From: JAJPKK01 sp963824905
GTDB lineage: Bacteria > Pseudomonadota > Alphaproteobacteria > Rhizobiales > Xanthobacteraceae
Assembly: GCA_963824905.1 (NCBI GenBank)
Contig: CAWGRH010000011.1
Location: 186,001-250,000, forward strand
Direction of reading: 5' to 3'
Length of the DNA stretch: 64,000 nucleotides
Shown: one piece after another, positions 54,234 through 63,032 of the stretch
Numbering within the stretch: position 1 is the first letter of the stretch
Layout: each line of letters starts with the position of its first letter
Notes under the pieces: generated by a model
The model's input: only the letters and a program-made list of their open reading frames with translations
What the model was told of the DNA's origin: nothing
Databases searched by the model: none
Made by a program: the position numbers and the translations under genes

Positions 54234-55094
54234 TCAGTCGCCCTGCAGCTCTTTCCACGGCGCGATCCAGGACTCGATGCGCCGCATGAGGGCAGTCAGC
54301 GTGACGCCGAGCAGCATCAGCGTGAGGATCGGCACGAACATCGCCGCGGTGTCGTACTGATTGCCGTACTTCACGATCAGCGCGCCGAGCCCGGTGATGG
54401 CGGTGAAGAACTCCGCCACCACCATGCCGATGATGGCGCGGCCGACGCCGAGCCGCAGTCCGGTCATCATGTAGGGCAGCGCCGCCGGCAGGATGAACTT
54501 GGTGAACAGCTGGCGCTCGGTCGCCGCGAAGGCGAAGCCGACGTCGAGCAACGGCGGCGGCACGTTGCGCACGCCCGCCGCGGTGTTGATCAGGATCGGG
54601 AAGATCGCAAGGATCACGACGATGAAGAGCTTCGCCGAGAAGCCGAGCCCGAACCACAGCACCACCAGCGGAATGATGGCGACCAGCGGCGTCGCATAGA
54701 GCGCATTGACCAGCCAGTCGGTCGCGGCCTCGACCGTGCGGTAGCGCCCGATCAGGAGCCCGATGGCGATGCCGAGCACGGACGCGATGAGAAAGCCGAG
54801 CAGCAGCGTGCCGAGGCTGTCGAGGAAAGCCGCGGGCAGCTCGCCGCTGCGGATCATCTCGAACGCCGACGTCGAGATCGCCGTCGGGTAGGACATGAAC
54901 AGCGGCTCGATCTGGCGCCCGAACACCTCCCAGCCGACGAGCACGACGACGACCGAGACCAGCCGGACGATCGTGTTGCGATGGCTGCGCGGCGGCGGTC
55001 CGATCTCCTCGACATCGGGGGCGACGCTCTCGACCACGGCGTCGGCGGACAGCGATACCGCTTCGGAATCGTGGGTGGCGAAAGGCTTGCTCAT
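54234..55094 (-). CDS. ABC transporter permease (NitT/TauT type)
   Basis: A 286-aa permease starting at the ATG at 55094, which overlaps the stop of the ATPase gene (ATGA). Five or six membrane helices follow a soluble N-terminal segment. The EAA-type cytoplasmic loop is ERQLFTKFILPAALPYMMTG and GRAIIGMVVAEFFTAITGLG. It belongs to the SsuC/TauC-like BPD_transp family that imports nitrate, sulfonates or aromatic acids. The substrate-binding gene is not adjacent. Confidence 0.92.
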   Translation of the reverse strand: MSKPFATHDSEAVSLSADAVVESVAPDVEEIGPPPRSHRNTIVRLVSVVVVLVGWEVFGRQIEPLFMSYPTAISTSAFEMIRSGELPAAFLDSLGTLLLGFLIASVLGIAIGLLIGRYRTVEAATDWLVNALYATPLVAIIPLVVLWFGLGFSAKLFIVVILAIFPILINTAAGVRNVPPPLLDVGFAFAATERQLFTKFILPAALPYMMTGLRLGVGRAIIGMVVAEFFTAITGLGALIVKYGNQYDTAAMFVPILTLMLLGVTLTALMRRIESWIAPWKELQGD

Positions 55095-55909
55095 GCGGCG
55101 GCCGATGCGGACGGCGCGCGGATGAGGTCCCACATCTGCGCGCGCATTTTCTGGAACGCCGGCTCGCCGCGCAGCAGCGGCAGCTCCGCCCGCGGGCGCG
55201 GGAACGGCACCGGCAGCGTCGCCTTGATCCGGCCGGGCTTCGCCCCCATCACGATGACGCGGTCGCTCAGATAGATCGCCTCGTCGAGATCGTGGGTGAC
55301 GAACAGGATCGTCTTGCCGGTCTCGGCGTGGATGCGCAACAGTTCCTTCTGCAGGATTTCGCGGGTCTGGGCATCGAGCGCGGAGAACGGCTCGTCCATC
55401 AGCAGCACCGCGGGATCGATGGCGAGCGCGCGGGCAAGACCGACGCGCTGCTGCATGCCGCCGGACAACTGGTGGGGAAACTGGCGCGCCGCGACCGAAA
55501 GGCCGACGAGCGCGAGCAGCCGCTGCGCCGTCTGCCGGCGCGCCGCCGGCGCCACGCCCTGCAGCTCGAGACCGAGCTCGACATTGCTGATCGCGGTGCG
55601 CCACGGCAGAAGGTTCGGCTGCTGGAACACGAAGCCGCGGTCGCGGCCCGGCCCCTGCACGACGTGACCGTCGATCCGGATGGTGCCGCGGTCGAGCCGG
55701 ACGAGGCCCTGCACGATGCGCAGCAGCGTGGTCTTGCCGCAGCCGCTCTCGCCGACCAGCGATACGATCTCGTTCTCGGCGACCGCGAACGAAACGTGGC
55801 GCAGCACCGGCAGGAGTGAATCCTTCTCTCCAGGCTCGCCGCGCACACGGAACGTCTTCGACACGTCCTCGACGGCAAGCTTGACGCGGTCGGGCACGGC
55901 GGAAGCCAT
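55091..55909 (-). CDS. ABC transporter ATP-binding protein (NitT/TauT type)
   Basis: A 272-aa ATPase from the ATG at 55909. Walker A is VGESGCGKTTLL, the signature is LSGGMQQRVGLARALA, Walker B is VLLMDEPFSALDAQTRE, and the His switch is in TILFVTHDLDEAIYLSDRV. It powers the permease encoded in the overlapping next gene. A 9-bp hairpin lies 57 bp upstream. A LysR gene precedes it on the same strand and may regulate it. Confidence 0.94.
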   Translation of the reverse strand: MASAVPDRVKLAVEDVSKTFRVRGEPGEKDSLLPVLRHVSFAVAENEIVSLVGESGCGKTTLLRIVQGLVRLDRGTIRIDGHVVQGPGRDRGFVFQQPNLLPWRTAISNVELGLELQGVAPAARRQTAQRLLALVGLSVAARQFPHQLSGGMQQRVGLARALAIDPAVLLMDEPFSALDAQTREILQKELLRIHAETGKTILFVTHDLDEAIYLSDRVIVMGAKPGRIKATLPVPFPRPRAELPLLRGEPAFQKMRAQMWDLIRAPSASAAA

Positions 55910-55965
55910 CAGTCTCTCAACCTGGTGGCGCCGGCACGGGCGTTGCGATGTCGATGAAAAGAGAA

Positions 55966-55989
55966 CGGACTCTCGCGATGGAGAGTCCG
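55966..55989. promoter_or_regulatory. 9-bp hairpin in the region before the ABC operon
   Basis: CGGACTCTC and GAGAGTCCG pair perfectly around the loop GCGATG. It lies between the LysR stop at 56240 and the ATPase start. It could be a LysR terminator, an operator or a leader hairpin. The rest of the 330-bp gap at 55910-56239 shows nothing else I can support. Confidence 0.45.
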
Positions 55990-56239
55990 AGGCGCGGCGG
56001 TGAAGGACCCGTCGCAATCAGTTTCATTATTGTTCCCGGCGTCCGCGAGCGGGCGGAGCATCATCTTCCGGAGAGGATTGTCACGTCCGGTGCCGGTCCG
56101 GGGAGATTGATTCTGCGCCTCGCATCCATAAGTTTTGAGCAGGAGCCTTCGCCGAGACGGACCCGCTGTTCCCTGCCGTCACCATTGCGCGGAGCATGAT
56201 CTGGAGTTCCGTCTAGCTCACGATGGCCTCGCCACCGCT

Positions 56240-57478
56240 TCAGCTTGCTCTCCGCAGTTCCTTGACCGGGGTCAGCGACGCCGTCATCTGCTTGCGGATC
56301 AAACCCAGGAAGTTGACCTGAAGTTGCGTCGGCAACCAATCGGTCCGCGTCGTCACCCCGATCGATGGGACAGGTTCGATCGGTCCGTAGGGGACGGCTG
56401 CGAGCGCGTCGTCCTCGTACATCAGCTCATAGGAGGTGAACAGGGTGAGGCAGTCGCTGCGCGCCAGCACCAGCCGGATGGTGGGGAGCGAGGATGTCTC
56501 CACCCGCGCCGTCGGCCGTGGCCCGCCCGCGAACAGCGTGTCGAAACAGACGCGCCGGCACGCACCGGGAGTTCCGACCACCCAGTCGTAGGCCGCGAGA
56601 TCGTCGAGCGTCACGTTTTTCTTGCGGAACAGCGGATGTCCCTGCCGCGCGGCGATCACATAGGGGGCCTCGGCGAGCGGCTCCTCGACCAGGTCTTCCG
56701 GGACCGGATCGCGGAGCAGGCCGATCACGAAATCGACGTCGCCGCCGCGCAGGCTGCGCAGCATTGCACTGGAGCTGCCGTTCCAGATTCGCACCGTGGC
56801 GTGCGGGTGTGCGGCGATGAACTCGTTGAGAACGGACGCGAGCAGATAGCTCCCGGCGAGTTGCATCGCGCCGATCACGATCTGGCCGCGCAGGCTGCCC
56901 TTCGCCGAATCGAGCTCCTCGATGCCCCAATCGATTTCCCGCGTCGCCAGCTTGAGCTTGCGCGCAAACTTGGCTCCGGCCGGGGTCGCCGCGATCCCGG
57001 ATGCGGTCCGTTGATAGAGCGGCCGGCGCAGATCGCTTTCGAGATCGCGGGCAGCGCGGCTGAGCGTCGCCGGCGACACGTCGAGCGCGCGCGCCGCCTG
57101 GGCGAACGACCCGTTCTCGACGATGGCGATCAGGCTTCGAATTTGCGAGCGCGTGATGCGGCTCGCCATCACCGGGGCGTTGGCGGCGGGCACCCCGAGC
57201 TCGACCAGCGCCTCCTCGATCTGCACGAACAGCCGCTCGGTCCGCCGATGGAAGATGGTACCGAGCGGGTTGAGATAGCTTCCGCTGGCGCCGCGTTCCA
57301 AAAGGCTCGCGCCGACCTGCTCCTCGAGCTTGGCGATCGCCTGGGTCACGGCCGGCTGGGACAGGTGGCATTCTTCGGACGCGCGTCGCACGCTCGAGAG
57401 GCGCGCGACGCTCTCGAACAACTTGAGATGCCGCAGACTCACCGAGATGGCTTCTCGCTCGGAGTCCAAGCCGTACAT
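56240..57478 (-). CDS. LysR-family regulator with two tandem HTH domains
   Basis: A 412-aa protein, about 100 residues longer than usual. The ATG at 57478 follows GGGAGGAAACA. The first HTH (residues about 15-75) shows LKLFESVARLSSVRRASEEC and LSQPAVTQAIAKLEEQVGAS. A second full HTH (about 108-168) shows IRSLIAIVENGSFAQAARAL and VSPATLSRAARDLESDLRRP. The usual effector domain follows (GQIVIGAMQLAGSYLLASVL). Two DNA-binding heads per subunit would give an unusual operator. It lies upstream of the ABC operon on the same strand. Confidence 0.88.
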   Translation of the reverse strand: MYGLDSEREAISVSLRHLKLFESVARLSSVRRASEECHLSQPAVTQAIAKLEEQVGASLLERGASGSYLNPLGTIFHRRTERLFVQIEEALVELGVPAANAPVMASRITRSQIRSLIAIVENGSFAQAARALDVSPATLSRAARDLESDLRRPLYQRTASGIAATPAGAKFARKLKLATREIDWGIEELDSAKGSLRGQIVIGAMQLAGSYLLASVLNEFIAAHPHATVRIWNGSSSAMLRSLRGGDVDFVIGLLRDPVPEDLVEEPLAEAPYVIAARQGHPLFRKKNVTLDDLAAYDWVVGTPGACRRVCFDTLFAGGPRPTARVETSSLPTIRLVLARSDCLTLFTSYELMYEDDALAAVPYGPIEPVPSIGVTTRTDWLPTQLQVNFLGLIRKQMTASLTPVKELRRAS

Positions 57479-57795
57479 TGTTTCCTCCCGGTGGCCGTTT
57501 AGCAAAATTCTATACCCATCGACGTCCGCTGCGCCGTCCCGGCCGATCTGCGACAGAATGACGCGATGGAGGTCTTTGCCGAAGGCGCCACAGGGACTTG
57601 CGGCTGAAATTACCGTGCCGCAGCGGTGACCTGACGCCGCACCGCGTGGTCCGTCGCGTTCTGAGCAGACGCCCGCCGACGCGCAAACGTGGCCGTGCGG
57701 CTTCCGCCGACGCGAGAAATATCGACGCCGGAACGCGGCGCGATTTCGGAAATCTTATCTCGTCGGGAGCTGGCCGGCCGCACCACGGCCCCCTG

Positions 57796-57899
57796 GTAGG
57801 ATGGGTTGAGCCCTTGCGAACCCATCACCTCCCGCCAGCCGCCATACGACGGCGTTCGCGGAGTGATGATGGGTTTCGCAAAGGCTCAACCCATCCTAC
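57796..57899. repeat. Palindromic intergenic repeat, family A, copy 5
   Basis: GTAGGATGGGTTGAGCCC at the left pairs with GGCTCAACCCATCCTAC at the right, with inner arms GCGAACCCATC and GATGGGTTTCGC. The 317 bp between the LysR start and this repeat contain no gene that I can support. Confidence 0.9.
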
Positions 57900-57950
57900 G
57901 CGCTCGCGTAAGGGTGAGGTGTACGCGCCCGTACGACCGCATTATCGGGG

Positions 57951-58029
57951 GTCATGCCGGGCTTGCCCGGCCATCCCGCTTGGGAGCGCAGCCGAGCCAC
58001 AATCGGGATCCCGGGTCAACCCGGCGATA
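57951..58029. repeat. Palindromic intergenic repeat, family B, shorter copy
   Basis: GTCATGCCGGGCTTGCCC pairs with the right arm GGGTCAACCCGGCGAT, and the GGCCATCCCGCTTGGG and CAATCGGGATCCCGGG segments extend the stem. It lies 52 bp from family A copy 5, so the two families are stacked here. Confidence 0.85.
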
Positions 58030-58061
58030 CACGGATTCCATCTGAAGCCGAAATCCAGGCT

Positions 58062-58901
58062 CTAATTCCCCGGCCGCTTGAAATATCGCAGGTCCGGCGG
58101 CGGCTGGCCTTTTCGCACCGGCATCAGGTAGCCGTCGGAGCTCACATAATAGTCTTCCTTGCCGACGCTGAGATGAGCGTTGTTCTCCGCGCAAACCTCT
58201 TCCGACCACCAGATCGTCTCGCCCTTCTTGTAGCGCGGATAGCTTTTGGTGATCGTCCACGGGCGCGTATAGGCATCGTCGATCAGCGTGATCTCGTCGT
58301 GCAGGACGTCGGGATTGGCCTTGTCGAGAAAAAGCCGCTCCTTCACGACGGTCTTGTTGTCCGTGTGGGTCGGCAACAAGCCGTCGAGCGTCCGCGGGCC
58401 CTTGATGTGGCGGGTCTCGACCTCGAGCACGTCGTATTTGCCGTCGCCGTCCTCGTCGACCCACTTGCCGATCGAATGGCCGGAGAACAACGGCTCGAGC
58501 TCCTCATCGGGCCAGGCGCGCCCGTCGGTGTAGATGCGGCGATCGTCGTGGATGTGATCGATCAGGACGTAGGTGGTCTTGGGGGTGACCACGATCTCCA
58601 TGGGCGCGTAGGCATGCATCTGCCGCGGCATCCCCGGCGGGAGACAGCGATACATCACGTCGGTGCCGTGCCCGCCGGTGGCGCGATCGGCACGATTGGC
58701 ATCGAGGACCGCCTGATACTCCGGCGTCAGCGGCGGCTTCTCGCCACGCCCCCATTGGAACATCTCGCTGCGGCCCCATCCCCCGGCAATATCGGGATAC
58801 TTGCCCATATCGACGACCTCGGACCGGGCCGCCGGCACGCCATTGATAAGACTGGCCGCGCCGGCAAGGGCGGACACGCCCACACACAACCACCAACGCA
58901 T
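58062..58901 (-). CDS. Secreted protein of unknown function (paralogue family, 3 of 3)
   Basis: A 279-aa protein with a signal peptide (VGVSALAGAASLINGVPAAR) and CGGGAGAAC before the ATG at 58901. It shares with the copy at 33785 the stretches LTPEYQAVLDANRADRATGG, DDRRIYTDGRAWPDEELEPL, HSIGKWVDEDGDGKYDVLEV, VKERLFLDKANPDVLHDEIT and PVRKGQPPPDLRYFKRPGN. The start region MGKYPDIAGGWG is related to the FAGIWW opening of the first copy. It is divergent from the second propeller-haem fusion gene, which hints at shared control. The function is unknown. Confidence 0.83.
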   Translation of the reverse strand: MRWWLCVGVSALAGAASLINGVPAARSEVVDMGKYPDIAGGWGRSEMFQWGRGEKPPLTPEYQAVLDANRADRATGGHGTDVMYRCLPPGMPRQMHAYAPMEIVVTPKTTYVLIDHIHDDRRIYTDGRAWPDEELEPLFSGHSIGKWVDEDGDGKYDVLEVETRHIKGPRTLDGLLPTHTDNKTVVKERLFLDKANPDVLHDEITLIDDAYTRPWTITKSYPRYKKGETIWWSEEVCAENNAHLSVGKEDYYVSSDGYLMPVRKGQPPPDLRYFKRPGN

Positions 58902-59164
58902 GTTGTTCTCCCGGCGAGCTCCCTTGATGTCCAGACTAGCGACGTTTCCGGATCGGGGACCTATAAGTTTTGCGCTTGTCGCGATAATTGGCGGCCACGG
59001 TCGATGTTGCGGCTGCGGCCGGAATTGCACGTTTCGGACGCCGTGCGTACGCTGTCCCCCGCCGGCAATATTAGAAATGCCGGATTTGCGCCTTTCAGCC
59101 AAACAATCTAACATCGCAGTTTCAGTAAGCGGCCGCTGACAACACGAATTTGAGGGAGCGAATC

Positions 59165-60805
59165 ATGCAAGCGAGGCTCGTCTTATCGATTCTGGCTACC
59201 GGCGCCGTCGCGATGGGGGCGCACTCCGCTGCAGCCCAGAACCGGTCCGCGGCGCTTACCGGACAGGTGACCTCCGATGCCGAAGGCAAGATGGAGGGCG
59301 TCGTCGTCAGCGCCAGGAAGGTCGGCTCCCCGGTGACGGTGAGCGTGATGAGCGACGCGCAGGGCCGCTACAGTTTCCCGGCCGATCGCCTGTCCTCCGG
59401 CAAATATTCGATCGCCATTCGCGCCATCGGCTACGACCTCGCTCCCACAACGGCCGATGTCGCCGCCGAGCACACCGCGACGGTCGATCTCAAGCTCGCC
59501 AAGACCAAGCATCTCGCGGCGCAGATGAGCAATGCCGAATGGATCGCGAGCATTCCCGGAACCGAAGACCAGAAAGCCGGCCTGCTCGACTGCGTGAGCT
59601 GCCACACCCTCGAGCGCATCGTGCGCTCGACTCACGATTCGAACGAATTCACCCAGGTCATCACCCGCATGCGCGGCTACGGGGCGGTGAGCCAGCCGAT
59701 CAAGCCGCAGCGCATGCTCGATCCGGCACGCTCCGGCACGCCCGAGCAGTATCGCAAGTTCGCCGACTACCTCGCGACCATCAATCTGAGCGAGGTCGAT
59801 CATTGGCAGTATCCGCTCAAGACGCTCGCCCGCCCGACCGGCCGCGCGACGCGCGCGATCGTCACCGAATACGAGCTGCCGCGCGCGACGACCGAGCCGC
59901 ACGACGTGCTCGTCGATGCCCAGGGCGCGGTCTGGTACTCGGATTTCGGCGAGTCCTTCATCTCGAAGTACGACCCGAAGACGCTCAAGCTCACCGAATA
60001 TCCGGTCACGCAGTTCAAGTCCGACGCGCCGGTCGGCAATCTCTCGCTCGAGTTCGACACGAAGGGCACGCTCTGGTTCGATACGATGTACCAGGGCTCG
60101 CTCGGCAATCTCGATCCCAAGACCGAGAAGATCACGTGGTACCCGCTCGCGCCGGAGTACAACGACTATCGCGTGCAGCTCAACTTCGTCGGGCTGCGCC
60201 ACGACGTCGACGGCAAGGTGTGGACGAAGAGCGTCGGCACCCAGGACATCTACCGCCTCGAGCTCGCGAGCGGCAAATGGGAGCGCTTCCAGCCGCTCAA
60301 GGACCTCGCCAGCAAGCCGGCCTCGATCTACCAGGTGATCTCGGATTCGAAGAACAACCTGTGGATGGCCGAATTCCAGCGCGGCCATATCGGCAAGATC
60401 GACGCCAAGACCACCAAGGTCACGTGGTATCCGCTCCCGACCGAGAATGCGCGGGCGCGGCGCATGGTGGTGGACGACCAGGATCGCCTGCTGATCACCG
60501 AATATCGCGGCAATAAGCTCGCGCTGTTCGATACCAACAGCGAGAAGATCACGGAGTATCCGCTGCCGCCCTACACCTTCCCCTACCGCGCGACCACCGA
60601 CAAGAACGGCGAGCTGTGGTCCGGCGGCATGCACACGGACCGCGCGGTGCGGTTCGACCCGAAGACCGGCGAGACGGTCGAATACCAGCTGCCGCATGAG
60701 ACCAACATGCGCACGGTGTTCGTCGACAACTCGACGTCGCCGGTCACCTTCTGGACCGGCAGCAACCACAAGGCGACCCTCGTCAAGGTCGAGCCGCTCG
60801 ACTGA
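59165..60805 (+). CDS. Exported fusion: carboxypeptidase-regulatory-like domain, c-haem site and Vgb-like propeller (second copy)
   Basis: A 546-aa paralogue of the protein at 16167-17843. GAGGGAGCG precedes the ATG at 59165, and a signal peptide ends near SAAAQ. It has the same order: a beta-sandwich (LTGQVTSDAEGKMEGVVVSA), one haem site (LLDCVSCHTLERIVRS, CVSCH) near residue 148, then propeller blades (GKIDAKTTKVTWYPLPTEN, RFDPKTGETVEYQLPHETNM) to the same VKVEPLD end. Such conserved tandem architecture suggests a real fusion rather than an artefact. Substrate and electron partner are unknown. Confidence 0.86.
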   Translation: MQARLVLSILATGAVAMGAHSAAAQNRSAALTGQVTSDAEGKMEGVVVSARKVGSPVTVSVMSDAQGRYSFPADRLSSGKYSIAIRAIGYDLAPTTADVAAEHTATVDLKLAKTKHLAAQMSNAEWIASIPGTEDQKAGLLDCVSCHTLERIVRSTHDSNEFTQVITRMRGYGAVSQPIKPQRMLDPARSGTPEQYRKFADYLATINLSEVDHWQYPLKTLARPTGRATRAIVTEYELPRATTEPHDVLVDAQGAVWYSDFGESFISKYDPKTLKLTEYPVTQFKSDAPVGNLSLEFDTKGTLWFDTMYQGSLGNLDPKTEKITWYPLAPEYNDYRVQLNFVGLRHDVDGKVWTKSVGTQDIYRLELASGKWERFQPLKDLASKPASIYQVISDSKNNLWMAEFQRGHIGKIDAKTTKVTWYPLPTENARARRMVVDDQDRLLITEYRGNKLALFDTNSEKITEYPLPPYTFPYRATTDKNGELWSGGMHTDRAVRFDPKTGETVEYQLPHETNMRTVFVDNSTSPVTFWTGSNHKATLVKVEPLD

Positions 60806-60932
60806 TACGGCCGGCCCATTGGATGGAGGCAACCCGCCTCCATCGATGGCGGCGACACTTGCGCCCGCTCCGGTGACGACCGGGGCGGGCGCCTGCATTT
60901 GAAGGCCGACGTATCAGGACAGTCCGGCGGGC

Positions 60933-61919
60933 TCAGATGTCGATGAACAGCTCGTCGAGCCCGATCTTCTTGGGGATGAGCCCCTGCTGGTGCGCGTAAA
61001 GGACCAGCGTCTCGATGCTGCGCCGGTTCACCTCGAGCCCGTAGGGCAGCGGGTCGTCGCCGACGACCTTCATCTGCTTGAGATAGCGCCGATCGGTGTT
61101 GCTCTCCGCCTCGCCTTTGCGGAGGCGATCGACATAGCGCTGCTTCGACGCGGCGAACGCATCGAACAGCGTCTTCGCGAGCCACGGGTTCGCCGCGAGG
61201 ATTTCGTCCTTGACGACGAGGGTGCTGTGCATCGGATAGATGCCGCTGCGCCGATAGAGCTCAGCGCCGAGATCGTCGGCATTGGGGAACAGCTCGCGAT
61301 AGCTCGTCGTCTCCTCGCGCTCCTTCGCCTTCCAGCCGGCCTGTGGCGGCCCTTCGCGCCCGATCCCGGCATTGGCGACGAAGCCCGCCTGGATCTCGCC
61401 CGCCGCCATCATCGAAGCGAGCGACTTGCCTTCCGGCACGTGCTCGACGTTGGGCGGCAGCTTGAGCTGCGTGACGTGCTCCTCGTCGTCCACGACCCAG
61501 GTCACCTTGGAGGAGTCGAGCCCGAACTCGTTGACCAGGATGCCGCGGGTCCACACCCCCGTCGTGACCGAGTAGGCGCGCACGCCGACCTTCTTGCCCT
61601 CGAGGTCCTTCGGCCCCGCGATGCCGGCGTCGCCCCGCACCAGCAGTCCCGCATGGTGGAACCGCCGCTCGAAAAAGATCGGGATCGCGGTGAACGGCGC
61701 GCCGTAGGCCTTGGCGATGATGTAGGTCGTCGGCGCGAGCTCGCAGACGTCGTAGGCGACATCGCGCACCATGCGGCGGAATGCGAGGACTTGCGGCTCG
61801 ACCTCGATGAACGAGAGTGAGACGCCCGGGGTGGGCACCTCGCCGTTCTTCAAGGCGGCGGTGTGCGGATGGGTGCGCACCGCCGTGGTCAGCGTCAGGG
61901 GCTTCGTCGAGTTATCCAA
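60933..61919 (-). CDS. 4,5-dihydroxyphthalate decarboxylase-like protein (periplasmic-binding fold)
   Basis: A 328-aa protein from a TTG start at 61919; no ATG or GTG fits. It has no signal peptide. The pattern is that of Pht5-like proteins of the NMT1/periplasmic-binding superfamily: GVSLSFIEVEPQVLAFRRMV, YDVCELAPTTYIIAKAYG, AIPIFFERRFHHAGLLVRGD, KDLEGKKVGVRAYSVTTGVW and PMHSTLVVKDEILAANPWLA. In related organisms these decarboxylate aromatic diacids or bind substrates. I cannot choose between the two from sequence. Confidence 0.8.
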   Translation of the reverse strand: MDNSTKPLTLTTAVRTHPHTAALKNGEVPTPGVSLSFIEVEPQVLAFRRMVRDVAYDVCELAPTTYIIAKAYGAPFTAIPIFFERRFHHAGLLVRGDAGIAGPKDLEGKKVGVRAYSVTTGVWTRGILVNEFGLDSSKVTWVVDDEEHVTQLKLPPNVEHVPEGKSLASMMAAGEIQAGFVANAGIGREGPPQAGWKAKEREETTSYRELFPNADDLGAELYRRSGIYPMHSTLVVKDEILAANPWLAKTLFDAFAASKQRYVDRLRKGEAESNTDRRYLKQMKVVGDDPLPYGLEVNRRSIETLVLYAHQQGLIPKKIGLDELFIDI

Positions 61920-62006
61920 GGAGCTTCACCGCATCTCTATCGAGCGACCGATATGCGGAGCGACGGCCAAAGCCAGCCGCTCCGCGTCAGGGATCGCCGC
62001 GTCAAC

Positions 62007-63032
62007 TCATTTCTTGACGTATCGCCGCACGGTCCCCGCGTCGTACGAGCCGAGATAGACATTCCCCGCGTCGTCCGCCGCCACCGATTCACCCCACGTG
62101 TTGCTTGCAGCGCCGGTTCCTTCTTTCGGCGGGTCCGGGTCCGGAATAAAAGCGGTCACTTTGCCGTCCTTCACGCTGCCTATCCTGATGCCCCGTTTGA
62201 AGCCGGGGTTCTGCGCCGTGTTGGATTCGGAATTGGTCACGTAGAGGATGTCGTTCTTGTCGATGAACAAACCGCTCGGGCGGCCGAACTGCTTCCATTC
62301 CTCGATGAAGGCGCCGTCCGGACTGAAGATCTCGACGCGGCTGTAGCCCCGGTCGGCGACGTAGATGCGGCCCGCCGAGTCGATCGCAAGCGAATGGTTG
62401 ACGCCGAATTCGCCGGGGCCCGCGCCCCGCTTGCCCCACGCCTTGATGAACTTGCCGTCCGGCGTGAACTTGACGATCCGCGCATTGGTCTTGCCGCCAT
62501 GTCCGTCGCTCACGATGATCTCGCCATTGGCGGCGACCGCGACGTCCGTCGGGGCGTTGAACTCGTCGAGACCATCGCCGGCGACACCCGGCTTGCCGAG
62601 GGTCAGCAGCACCTTGCCTTGCGGGCTGAACTTGATGACCGCATGGCCTTTGCCGTTGCCGCCGGTGTTGTCGGTCGCCCAGACGTTGCCGCTGTGATCG
62701 ACGTAAAAGCCGTGCGGATGATTGAAGAGACCCTTGCCGAAGCCGGTCACGAGCTTTCCGGAGGCATCGAATTTCTCGATCGGATCGAGCGTGGAATTGG
62801 CGCAGTCCTTCACGCCACAGCGGTCGAACACCCAGATGCTCTTGCCGTCGGGATCGATATCGACGCCGTTCACCTGCCCGATCTTGCGGCCCTCGGGAAT
62901 CTTGAGCCAGCCCTCATCGAGTCGATACGGATTGGGCGCGCTGTTGGGATCGACGGGCGTCTGCGCGAACGACGCAGAACCGAGCGTCGACGTGATCCCC
63001 AAGGCCAAAATAATCGTACTTGCGCGGAACAT
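62007..63032 (-). CDS. Exported NHL-repeat beta-propeller protein
   Basis: A 341-aa protein with a signal peptide (IILALGITSTLGSASFAQ) and GGGAGGAGG before the ATG at 63032. Four or more NHL-type repeats are visible: FNHPHGFYVDHSGNVWATDN, FNAPTDVAVAANGEIIVSDG, FGVNHSLAIDSAGRIYVADR and FGRPSGLFIDKNDILYVTNS. The layout resembles the lyase domain of peptidyl-alpha-hydroxyglycine alpha-amidating enzymes, but catalytic residues cannot be assigned with confidence. The tandem partner starts 147 bp upstream. Confidence 0.87.
   Translation of the reverse strand: MFRASTIILALGITSTLGSASFAQTPVDPNSAPNPYRLDEGWLKIPEGRKIGQVNGVDIDPDGKSIWVFDRCGVKDCANSTLDPIEKFDASGKLVTGFGKGLFNHPHGFYVDHSGNVWATDNTGGNGKGHAVIKFSPQGKVLLTLGKPGVAGDGLDEFNAPTDVAVAANGEIIVSDGHGGKTNARIVKFTPDGKFIKAWGKRGAGPGEFGVNHSLAIDSAGRIYVADRGYSRVEIFSPDGAFIEEWKQFGRPSGLFIDKNDILYVTNSESNTAQNPGFKRGIRIGSVKDGKVTAFIPDPDPPKEGTGAASNTWGESVAADDAGNVYLGSYDAGTVRRYVKK

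Noticed and set aside
43..58029. CRISPR array formed from the spaced palindromes
   Set aside because: The copies are kilobases apart and lack regular spacers. No cas gene is present in the window.
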